From: Emergomyces orientalis
Taxonomy: Eukaryota > Ascomycota > Eurotiomycetes > Onygenales > Ajellomycetaceae
Assembly: GCA_002110485.1 (NCBI GenBank)
Contig: MOWL01000045.1
Coordinates: 1,054,001 to 1,118,000, forward strand
Length of the DNA: 64,000 nt
Direction of reading: 5' to 3'
This document shows, one piece after another, positions 24,998 through 34,568 of this stretch. The notes below the pieces were generated by a model. The model was not told the DNA's origin and made no database searches. It saw only the letters and a list, made by a program, of their open reading frames with translations. The position numbers were made by a program, and so were the translations under genes. The number at the start of each line of letters is the position of its first letter. The first letter of the stretch is position 1.

Positions 24998-26583
24998 TTA
25001 GAGTTGGGCCAAGCCCACGAAAAACAGGCTGGCGGCAACAAGGGTCATTGCGCCTCTGGTCATCGATGATGCACCTCCGGTGAACTGTGGTGGCTGAGGC
25101 CCAATTGTGCCAGTTCCGTAGGTAGAAGTGCTCAGGGTATTGGGAGGAACTTGGATAGTCGTATCGTAACCTGGGTGGGAATACGACGGGTTATGGGGGC
25201 TAGTTGTTGGCTCCGGTTCTATTGGGTGAACCGTTATTGAAAGAGGGATGGTCTTCGTGATGACAGTGGGATATTCGCCAGCTGGACATGAAGGAACTGA
25301 GGGAGGGCAGCTGGTGACTGTCTCATAGAATGTTGCGTAGATGGTGGAGGTAGCGTAAGTCGGTGCTACAGTGATGGTTGATTCGGGGTACAAGGAATCG
25401 GTAGGATAAGGTGTGGCAGGGTAGTCCGTTGAAGCAGTGGGATAAGGAGTCACAGGGTAGTCTGTGAAATCAGTAGGATAAGGGGTGGCAGGGTAGTCTA
25501 TTGAAGCGGTAGGAAAAGAGGTCACAAGGTAATCTGTGGAATCAGTAGGATAGGGGGTGGTAGGATAGTCCGTGGAATCAGTAGAAGGGGTCACAGGGTA
25601 ATCTGTGGAAGCAGTGGGATAAGGGGTGGCAGGGTAGTCTGTTGAAGCGGTAGGAAAAGAGGTCACAAGGTAATCTGTGGAATCAGTAGGATAGGGGGTG
25701 GTAGGATAGTCCGTGGAATCAGTAGAAGGGGTCACAGGGTAATCTGTGGAAGCAGTGGGATAAGGAGTGGCAGGGTAGTCTGTTGAAGCGGTAGTAGAAA
25801 GGGTGGTAGGGTAGTCCGTGCATTTGACACAGGTAGTCGTTGGGTAGTTTGTAGGTTTGGTGGAGGAGCGGTGCATGGTGGAGTAGTGGTCATCGTCATC
25901 ATCATCGTCGTCGTCGTCATCATCGCGGTCACAATCGAAGTCGATGTGATGGATAGAAATGAAGGTGAAATCGATGTCGACAGATGCTGAGAGGCCGAAG
26001 TCGACGGACACAGCGCCACCACACTTATTGTTCCTGATTATAGTCCCCTGAGGCTTGCAGCGCGATACTTGTTTGCACTTGGAGCCATCGGCCATGCTAT
26101 ACGTGATCTCAAGATCAGTTTCAACATCAATGCTGAGTTGGAAGTTCTTAACGAAAAATCCACCCTTCTTCGAAATGGATGCACTGGCGACACCCTTGGT
26201 AATCTTGGCCTCAATAGCCCTGTCACTCTGAGAAAGAGAAGGTTAGACGAGTGTTTCCTATAGTTCGTTTTAAATTCAGTGTCATACCTTATATTTTCCT
26301 TGGCCAAAGATGTCCTTGAAAGAAAAATCTTTGGTCACAAACCCTAAAAAGTCGAAATGTTTAAAGGAGGAGAAGTGGCCGAGAGAAAGATCACTCCAGT
26401 CGAGGCCATTTTTTTCAGAATCAGAGCAATCTCCTCTACCGGGCCAACCAAACTATTAATTGTTCAGGTTAATGACAGGAACCAAATGCAGAGAATGTGC
26501 GGTAGCAAGAGTAAGCATACAGTAGCGGTGGCATGTTGCAGGGCAAAGGCAGACAGCAACGCAGAACCAAATGTGACCTTCAT
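24998..26583 (-). CDS. Repeat-rich GPI-anchored cell-surface protein
   Basis: Three exons: 26583-26521, 26452-26288, 26227-24998 (485 aa). Exon 1 encodes a 20-residue signal peptide (MKVTFGSALLSAFALQHATA). Residues about 22-175 form a compact N-terminal domain (FGWPGRGDCSDS, FSSFKHFDFLGFVTKDFSFK, GGFFVKNFQLSIDVE) with a few Cys. Then comes a run of 12 Asp (about 178-189). A long Thr/Pro/Ser repeat region (about 210-355) follows with units STDYPATPYPTA and variants, likely O-mannosylated. A Cys-containing block (SCPPSVPSCPAGEYPT) is next. The C-terminus has a small-residue site (GGASS) followed by a hydrophobic tail ending AQL, as in GPI addition signals. Probable adhesin or wall protein. I know no named orthologue. 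Repeats are copies at the DNA level, see finding. Confidence 0.82.
25502..25783 (-). repeat. Two-copy 141-bp tandem repeat inside the GPI-protein gene
   Basis: Copies at 25643-25783 and 25502-25642, nearly identical in DNA, each encoding 47 residues made of four 11-12-residue STDYP units. Shorter degenerate units continue on both sides, from about 25390 to 25830. Confidence 0.85.
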
Positions 26584-28455
26584 TTGAACGAATGACAGAG
26601 ACCAACAGGTCAGATTGAAATATTAAATTCGAATACCAAACGTATATAGAGATACAAGTGGGGATTCAATAGCGATTGGCAGCACTTCAGCCTGAACGAG
26701 TGGCTGAAAGTAAAGACGGCGAACAGGAGAGAATACTTGAGGGCAGGCTATCAACATAGAAGCGATCATCTTCATCTAGCGAGGAATAGCCGTTTTTATA
26801 CCCCATTCTGGACAACACAGAAGGGCAATGGCAAACCAAATGTCCTGCATCGAGAAGTGCCCAAACCTTATCATGCAAGCTTCTCGGGCGACTCCCTCCC
26901 AAGGTCATTAGTAGGTTGCGCCAAAAAGGCCTTCAGGAACAGGACTAGTTGATTGTCGCAGCTTCGTAGCGCTATAGAATTGGCTCTGAAAGCAGTGATC
27001 CTAGAAGCAGCACGCAAGTGGCGAGCTTGTGCGTCGCTAGAAGAAGTCCAGACCGCGCTCACCCTGATGCATGGGTAAACATAGAGAAAAGGTTGAGTTG
27101 GAAATAACGAGGCATGCAATAATAGACTTGGGAAAAGTCCTTGAGGTTTCTGCTAAATTGGACAGGGAGCTTGACTCAGTTGGCCATGATTGGGTATGAA
27201 ACTATCTGTCACCGCTCCCCTTATCTGTGAATAGATCTGAAATATGTCATCCAGTGATTGTCATGCATGAAGCCAATAGCTTCACGTGCAAGAATGCACT
27301 TGAGGATAATATGCTTCTCTGGTATCATCTGTCTTTACTCTTTCCTAGGTCCTTTATTTCTCTTAAGGAGCTTCTATTCTTTCCGGTTAGCATGGAGATG
27401 GGTTTCAAACCGATGAAGTAGGGCTTCCGACTGTAGTCAGGCTTAGACATTTTGCTCGGTGGCTCTCACTTCAGCCCAACCAAAACAGGTCAAAAAAGAT
27501 ACCCTGCTTCCTCGTTCGATAGTGCCGGCATTGGTTAATTGTGAGAATAGGAGGACAAACATGCGAATAACTAGTTAGCTTTGCTTATGTTGTATTTTAT
27601 TTTACTTCTTCCGTTCCTTTGTTCTATTGTTTTTCATTTTTTCTCTTTCTCGGTCTGGCTCATGAGGACTGAAGCTTCCAAGGCCCTCTAGGCAGATTGG
27701 TGGGAACGGAAGGTACTGGATGATGGCTGAATGCACTGATTCGCGCGTATGCTGGCATTCATTCGTGGGCCCTCATTGCGATTCCATCTACTGCCACGCT
27801 GGATTTATTCTCAAGCTGGATGCTCCGTGTAACTGGAATTACTGTTGCGCAGGTGACTTTCTGAAGGGGAAAAGAAGGTTTTTTTTAAAGTACACCAGGC
27901 CGTTGCGTATCCCGAGGGCTCCACAGAGCGAGCACGCTGAGCTCAAACGCACAACCAGGCTTGAGGCAGAAGAGGCGAACAGCGATTGGGCTCAGTCGAT
28001 TTTCAATGAATTGCCCACATGGGTTTAGCCATGACGGACTGGCTCATATTTTGCAACTGTCAAGAGGCAACTGTAAGATTCACAATAATATTTCCGCGGC
28101 TGTTTATTCTGGGGGTAAATACTCTGTGCTGATATGTTGCGCTCTCCCATTTGAAATCCATCGAGGTTTCCTCTGTATTATTAGCGCTTTATCAGCTCGA
28201 GGCTGGCTCGCTTAGAGAAAGCAAGCGGTTGGTTGGGTTATTTTAGCGCAGCAGCGCAGCCAAATTTAGTCATCACAGGCTAAATATCAAAGCCTCCAAC
28301 TTTAACCCCTTGTTTGAAACTTTCTTCCATTGCCTCACCTACTCATTGGGTCTTTGATTTCAACTCACACTTATTTTTCCAAGGCTATTCTCGGATGATG
28401 TGAAAACTTGCAGGTATTTTGTTAATCCCAATAGCTATGTCCATTTAGGCAAGTT
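26584..28455. other. 1.9 kb gene-free region
   Basis: Upstream of the GPI-protein gene and downstream of the DUF3712 gene. Contains only short frames without conserved blocks. It should carry the promoter of the GPI-protein gene. Confidence 0.5.
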
Positions 28456-30080
28456 CTATTGGAACCCTAGGTGTGATGAAACCTCCGAATGGTTTTTCCC
28501 ATTCCCTATATCGCTCTTGTCGCCGACAGACAGGCCATTATTGATGGTCTTGAGAACCTCATCAGCTAGGCTTGAGACTCCATACTCGCCAATCCCGCTA
28601 CCGTCGGGTATTCCCATGCGTGCCAACTCAAAACTTTTTCCAATGACGCTCCTGAAAAGTGGATTGAGTGGCGTTGTTGCGGACACTTTGATTGACCGAA
28701 ACGCCTTTTCCCAATAGTCCAGGCGGTCTCCCTGATGCACAACCGATTCGACTACTGCAGACGCTATAATCAACCCCTCTCTGAGGTATGATTCTTCCGT
28801 TTTCAGTAAGGGCATGATATTGTTTTGGATATTCCCATAATCGAGAATTCCCTTGACAAAAAGGGTATTGTTGCCAGGTACAATCCCATTGAGGGCCACG
28901 GATGCTCGCCCTACCTGGATATCGCCAACCAATATCCGCAAAGTTACATCACCCTTTTTTTGTTTTTTCTGTAAGTCAGAACTTGGATCATCAAAGTAGC
29001 CATGGGGTGATTGGATATTGTAAATATCTACCAGAGTTACAAAAACGGGGGATCGATTGACCATAACCAATTCGGCTACTACATTGTAGCCCTCATCATC
29101 AGGAAGCTGTACTCCGACTTCCTTTATATCAATTTGAGCAAAGTTGTCGAACGCTTTTTCTCTATGAGTTGTTACCCGACAGAAAAATAAATCAGAAAAT
29201 AAGAGATATGAGGAAGGAACAGGGGCGCGATCTAACCTGGCAATTCAACGGCCCCGTCGATATCCATCCAGGTTGCCGGGATTGGCGGAAGCCGTATGTT
29301 TGCACGTGCCCGACCAGCTATCTTGAATGCTGGCTGATACATGACTTGTTCGATCAGCCTTGCAAATTCATTCAGATTTCCGAACTTTAGAGTTTGATTT
29401 ACGAGTTCTATTCGGTCATTCGAGCGAAAAGACAGCTTGGGGAGGTCAACTGTGATAACCGGAGCCGTATAAGGTCCCCTCTCTTTGAGGAAGAAATCTG
29501 CATGTATTGGATCGACAGACACTTTGAATCTATCCGGGACTCGAATATTACTTGAGATTGTGAAGGATATGTTATTGTTGGTTGGATTTGACAGGGTGAC
29601 GTTATAATCAGGAATTGGAGTTCGATATATTATATATCTTCCGAAAGCAGGAGCGACCCATATGAAGCTATAGAATCAGAGTCAGTTTGCTAATGTCCAT
29701 GCTAAGAGAACAGATCGTACAACAGCAGAACACGTCAACAAGTTTTCTTGCGGAATTGGTAGGACCTACAGCACTGAGGACCCTACGGCCATAAGCACCA
29801 CTCCAATACCACAATAACAGGCAAAATGGGAGGCAATGTGAGAATTTCCAAATCCCCTTATTGAAATTAGCTAGCTAGTCTGATTGCCTTTACAATTTAT
29901 GAACAAAACTCACTTTACTTTCTTCATCTTCTTTCGCCCTTCAGCAGAAAGTACATCCTCTATCGTTTCATTCAATCCTTCACTTTTACTTTCTTGACCC
30001 TTTCCTTTTTCTTGTTCTCGACTTCCTGCTCCAACATTGACTCTGTTTGGCCTTTCTTTAGTAGTCGTTGCTGCCGCCAT
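28456..30080 (-). CDS. DUF3712-type single-pass membrane protein
   Basis: Four exons: 30080-29914, 29856-29770, 29667-29237, 29159-28456 (462 aa), phases closing. The first 55 residues are hydrophilic and charged (KERPNRVNVGAGSREQEKGK, ending GRKKMKKVK). Exon 2 encodes one membrane helix (FACYCGIGVVLMAVGSSVL). The extracellular part shows the alternating pattern of the fungal DUF3712 family: YNVTLSNPTNNNISFTISS, KIAGRARANIRLPPIPATW, ILVGDIQVGRASVALNGIVPG and NNTLFVKGILDYGN. Function of the family is unknown; such proteins are predicted on the plasma or vacuolar membrane. The acceptor of the last exon is an AGAG doublet where the second AG must be used to keep frame. The start lies only 5 bp beyond the stop of the gene upstream. 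Confidence 0.75.
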
Positions 30081-30085
30081 TCGAT

Positions 30086-30701
30086 TCAGAGATCCGGGTC
30101 CAGGGGACTTACAGGCGATTTGTGACGGAGCGAATATCGAGTATAGCATAAAAGATACGGAGGGCTCCCTGTATATAGAGATGTTGTCAGCAATTTACCT
30201 CCTCTACATCGAGTAGAAACAAGCGAAGTGCTAAAGGACCAGGAGATGGTCACACCTACAAAAAGTGCGCTTGTCAGCCATGCCAGCATACACAAAAACA
30301 CAAATGCTGTGGAAGCTTTGTAGGTGGCACAGCCAATCTTGCCATCGGACCGGAAACCATAGCAATCTGATTCGAAGAACTAGAATAGATAATACTATTG
30401 AGCCAGTGTTCACTACTACAAAGTCGGGGAGGAGCAGAGAGGTAGCAAAACAGACCTGTACTATCAGCGCGAAGGCACCAGCCACAGTCCATGCCAGCGT
30501 CCAAACCAAATCATACACAAAGTTTGGGTATGGAGGTACCATCGAACCCAGTACGGTCAGAGCCGACATGACCTCGATATATATCAAGAAGTCCGCGCTG
30601 GATGCTCTGTTTTGAATAAATGCCACCCCGAGGCCAAACACAATGGCTGATGAAGATAGAACTCCGAATCTCGCGAAGAATGAGAGTGTGGTCAAAACCA
30701 T
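30086..30701 (-). CDS. MARVEL-like four-helix membrane protein
   Basis: Two exons: 30701-30456 and 30379-30086 (179 aa) in the simplest model. Four hydrophobic helices are visible: GVLSSSAIVFGLGVAFIQ, YIEVMSALTVLGSMVPP, VYDLVWTLAWTVAGAFALIV and STAFVFLCMLAWLTSALFVG. A short Cys loop (DCYGFRSDGKIGCATYKAS) precedes the last helix, the arrangement of fungal MARVEL proteins. The tail after helix 4 is uncertain. A possible intron starts GTGTGA after LTSALFV and ends TATACAG (with a CTGAC branch site), and a strong GTAAGT donor follows at SLRHKSP. The true 3' end may therefore differ, and the annotated stop runs into the next gene. Role unknown; MARVEL proteins organise membrane domains. Confidence 0.65.
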
Positions 30702-31480
30702 GATTGCTGGGATATCAACAAAAATGCGTTGGGTTTAATCCAGTGTCCAGCCCAAATTTTGCCCGAAACGTGGAAGGTTGTTATGCCTAGGAAAATGATC
30801 GATGCAAGTCGCTGTGTTTCATATTATCTTGGAAGAAAAGAGCTACCTATTATTTTCTTTCAGATATCTTGGATGTCATCTGATGGCTTTTGCATGAGGC
30901 GTTGCAATTCACTCCCCAAGAGTTGATTGACGGGTGATCGTTTACCTTCCAAGGCTTCCCCTTGAACTCCTCTTAATTTTTGTAGTAGCCGCACTCCTTT
31001 CACAAACACAACGGAAACCACAAATCTGAATTCCCACGGAAGAAACACGCGTTGTGCATGTACATTTTAGCCTGCTGAAGAACAAAAAATTAAGCAATGC
31101 AATCTAGCTAATCTAGCTATTCATGTATCTGTCCTGGTTATACCTACGCGACATTTGAGTCATAGGGTTTGACAAGCAAAACATATGAGAGGCAACCAAA
31201 TGGGTCGAGGTAGTCAAAAGTTGCAAACATTAGGTAGATGCTGCGTGCACTCTGTAACTCATAAAACCTGCGCCTGAGGTCATAAGACGATGATAGACGG
31301 GATCAACATGCTAAAAAATGATAGAACGAAAACAAATTTGCCATCTGAATACATCCACAGGGAAATAGAGTTTGAAAATATATAAGAAAACATATATATT
31401 ATTCGTCGAAAACATTACCATAATTATAAAGCCTCTATTCAAAAGGATGTGTGATATACGAAAGCCCGGTATTAAGTAGG
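30702..31480. other. Short intergenic region with one weak minus-strand frame
   Basis: 780 bp upstream of the MARVEL-like gene. A minus-strand frame at 30860-31048 contains RSPVNQLLGSELQRLMQKPS and might be a 5' leader exon or small protein, but nothing supports it further. Confidence 0.4.
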
Positions 31481-33490
31481 TCACTGTAACAGGGGCATAA
31501 TATAGCTCGTCATAGGTGCCGTGAGAATCTCATGTTTCAATTCGCCTTCCCACGAAGGGACGGTTGGCGCTTCAGCCGTTAGCATGAGGAAGGATAAGAG
31601 GGAATCATTCAGCCGCTCCCAAGACGGCCTCCCAAGCCGTTTCGCAATCTTAAGCATTCTTCCAACAAGCCAAGGGCGTTCAGAGGGGACGGGTTCAGTT
31701 GTGTGTGTTCCTATGAGATGTTGAACGAGGACTGGGGAATCATAGTCATCACTGACTAAACCAAACGTGTCGTCGCATGCAAGGAGGATTTGCAAAAGGG
31801 CCTCCACAGAACTACTGACATCAACTTCGCTTGTTAGAAGTTTGTGTTGTAGACCATTTAGGAAGGTTTGAGCTTTGTGAGGCAGGTTACGGTAGTCCCA
31901 CAGGGCAATGTTTATGGTCATTAGCGCCGCGAGACGGGATATGATCTGTTTTCGTTCACCAGGGATCGAGTAGCGAATTCCAGGCGGGGAGGAGAGGATT
32001 CGGAACAAGAGAGTGTCTGATTGAAATGCTGAATATCGACTAGGAATTAGAGGATTGAAGGCCAAGTGCGAAGATTTCTGAGTGAGGGAGAGTCGTTCCA
32101 GACGGTGGAGGAAGGACAGGAATTCTTCGCATTGAGCACGAATTTCGTCGCGGGGCGTCAATGATTGATCTCTAAGAGTTAACGATTGACTCGAAGGGTT
32201 CTGGAACTGTGAGGGGTCATGCTCATAAAAGAACGACGGTCCTTTGGTTTCATAACCTGAGAGGATATAATCCTGCCAGTTGATTAGCATAGCCATTCTT
32301 TGATTCTGTTGAAATGCAACTGGCCCTCCCCTGGCACGGATCTTCTCCATAGCGGCACGCATATGTATCCAACTGATTGGTTTTCGCTCGGGGCGTGGGT
32401 CGAAATCTTCCAATGCAGCGCAACTGAGGGTTGCTGAAATTGCGACATCCGAAACATCCGTGGGATGCTTCTCAAAATGCCTTCGCAACATCTCTATCCC
32501 ACGTGCACGGTGAACAAGAGCCGCGCGCGTCTCTGATAGCCCCTTTACCCATGCCTGTGTATTCGCAGCATGTACGAGGATGGTGTTCTGGAAAGTAATA
32601 TCTCCCTTCATGGCTTCTGGTATGAACACCTGCAGATACCAATTGTGAGCATTTGACGACCTTGTGTGGAAACCGTATGAACATGATGGCATAACATTAG
32701 CGTAGAAATCGAACAACATCTTCCCCTCTTCGTCAAGTGAAATGGGCAAACTGTCAAAGGGGTCAGTTCGTGCTGCGCTTAGCTGCGTCTGTGGAGTAGG
32801 CGACAGGCGCAGAGGTGACGCAGAGTTAGAAGAGGACCATGTGGATGTACTGCACGACTCAGACGATCCGCAATCGCTTTGAAATATGAGATAATTTGCG
32901 TCAGATTGATACTCGTCTGGTAAGGGGCCACACCAAAAAGGGAGTGGTTCCGAAAGCATTGGACCAGAGTATGATTCCAATGAAGAAGACATTCCCCACT
33001 TATTGAAATAATTAGTATCCAACCCCAGTCCAACTTCATCACCGGTTTCCACGTCTTGATATTCCCCGTATTTGCCGGGGGTCGATGAAGGCACCAGCCG
33101 TTGCGCCAGCCGAAAATTGCGGCCCTCCATCAGACGATTCGCTTCACCATCGCCGGGGTCGCTGGCAGGTTCAACACGGCTTTTTCCTTTCCGATCACTT
33201 GGGCCTTGTTTCCGTTCTCTGGAACGCCGTAGATGCCGTTCTCCCCGCTGGGACTTAGATTCCTCATCGGTGCCAACATCAAAATTGCCTTCAGCATCAG
33301 CGACCTGTCGATGTTGCTCTTGCCATTTTTTCTGACGCGCATATTCTAGCATGACGTGACGCTTGACACTTGCCAAGCTCTCCGGGCTGTTTGTAGATGC
33401 ATCGATGAACTTATACCGCATTGGCGGATTGGGGGGACGGGCGGTGGGAGGAGCCGTAGAACGCGAGGGTTTTTTCGTGGGTCCAGACAT
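31481..33490 (-). CDS. Fungal transcription-factor-like protein lacking a zinc cluster
   Basis: A single uninterrupted frame of 669 aa. The N-terminus has MRYKFIDASTNSPESLASVK followed by RHVMLEYARQKKW, a block seen at the start of many fungal Fungal_trans_2/DUF3468 proteins. A charged, disordered linker (about 60-125) follows, then a Ser-rich stretch. From about residue 240 there is a helical domain with EEGKMLFDFYANVMPSCSYG, ILVHAANTQAWVKGL and HRARGIEMLRRHF, which resembles the middle homology region of Zn2Cys6 regulators. No CX2CX6C cluster is present anywhere. It may act as a cofactor or an orphan regulator. Absence of introns contrasts with its neighbours. Start at 33490 is the only ATG before the conserved block. 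Confidence 0.75.
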   Translation of the reverse strand: MSGPTKKPSRSTAPPTARPPNPPMRYKFIDASTNSPESLASVKRHVMLEYARQKKWQEQHRQVADAEGNFDVGTDEESKSQRGERHLRRSRERKQGPSDRKGKSRVEPASDPGDGEANRLMEGRNFRLAQRLVPSSTPGKYGEYQDVETGDEVGLGLDTNYFNKWGMSSSLESYSGPMLSEPLPFWCGPLPDEYQSDANYLIFQSDCGSSESCSTSTWSSSNSASPLRLSPTPQTQLSAARTDPFDSLPISLDEEGKMLFDFYANVMPSCSYGFHTRSSNAHNWYLQVFIPEAMKGDITFQNTILVHAANTQAWVKGLSETRAALVHRARGIEMLRRHFEKHPTDVSDVAISATLSCAALEDFDPRPERKPISWIHMRAAMEKIRARGGPVAFQQNQRMAMLINWQDYILSGYETKGPSFFYEHDPSQFQNPSSQSLTLRDQSLTPRDEIRAQCEEFLSFLHRLERLSLTQKSSHLAFNPLIPSRYSAFQSDTLLFRILSSPPGIRYSIPGERKQIISRLAALMTINIALWDYRNLPHKAQTFLNGLQHKLLTSEVDVSSSVEALLQILLACDDTFGLVSDDYDSPVLVQHLIGTHTTEPVPSERPWLVGRMLKIAKRLGRPSWERLNDSLLSFLMLTAEAPTVPSWEGELKHEILTAPMTSYIMPLLQ

Positions 33491-34568
33491 GGCAACTGGA
33501 ATTCCCGAGGGTGGTGATAGAGTCGGCCGTCATTTGGTTAAGTAAGGGGAGGACGGATGAAATGCATTTATGTTTGAGCCACCCTCTATCCAGCGCAGCG
33601 AACAATAGAGCCTAGCCGGTTGTAAGGTGGGGGAAGGCTGGATGGGACGCAACAAATTAGCAGTAAAAAGCAAATATAGAATGACTTGAAAGGGGTCTGA
33701 TAGAGATGGTTGGGCCAGACGTTAATGCCAGAGAATAATAACATAGATATTTTTAGGCCAGAGAGCGGCTATCTCTAAATATCTCCTTGCTCTCTCCCCC
33801 CGAACCGCGATCAAGTTTATTCTTTTTTCGCACCCCGATGGCATGTTTGCGTCCTGCTTAATTCGCGTTTTGCTGGTGGTGTTCAGAATGCTCCCTGCTA
33901 GACAAACTAAGCTTGGGCGAGTTAAGCGATGGGCGGTAATAAGACTCTCAGACCTGTTCAATCCCGCGCCAGACGCAGCTCCAGACACAGACACTCCGTC
34001 TCCCGCTCGACAACATTCTTCCCCGCCTCCCATTCCACCTCCTCAGCGTGATGCAGCACTCTCACCTTGTAGCCTGCTCAGTTCCTCGTCTGTAGTGACC
34101 CGAGCAAATTTGTTTCGTTCCCATTCCCGCCATACGAGCGATCCGGTTCCCTAGTCCACAGGCGCAAACCAACCTCTCCACATACATCCACTCAAGCTTC
34201 CTCAGCACACAAAGCACTTCAGAGCTTCGGAATCCAGAATTGTCGGCCAAGGCACCCAGGTCATTGTATACGACACCGGAACCCAGGCGCGTTCAGAGCT
34301 ACCCAAGCGCGTCGACTTTCTTCGAACCTTCTCTTCGCAATACACAGTACCGCTCCGCTTCCCCCACCCTAGAGCAGTACCACCACCATGTTCCGCATTC
34401 GCCCTTTTACAAAATAAACGGGTCCCGCTAGACCTGAACCCTCTTCATCATCCTACCTTTTTTCCCCCTCGAACAATATCGCCCGTGTTAATCGCGTCGA
34501 TATCGGTTCGCAAGCACAGCAGCGATCTCGCAATATCAACTACTGCGCATGTTAGAGACGCTAGCAAA
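33491..34568. promoter_or_regulatory. Bidirectional promoter region
   Basis: 1.08 kb between the zinc-cluster-less regulator (minus) and the Spp1-like gene (plus). The part 34000-34560 is C/T-rich, as in fungal 5' leaders. Small frames here have no conserved content. An in-frame ATG at 34485 would add 28 residues to the Spp1-like protein; MDIDTDSLP at 34569 is preferred as start. Confidence 0.5.
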
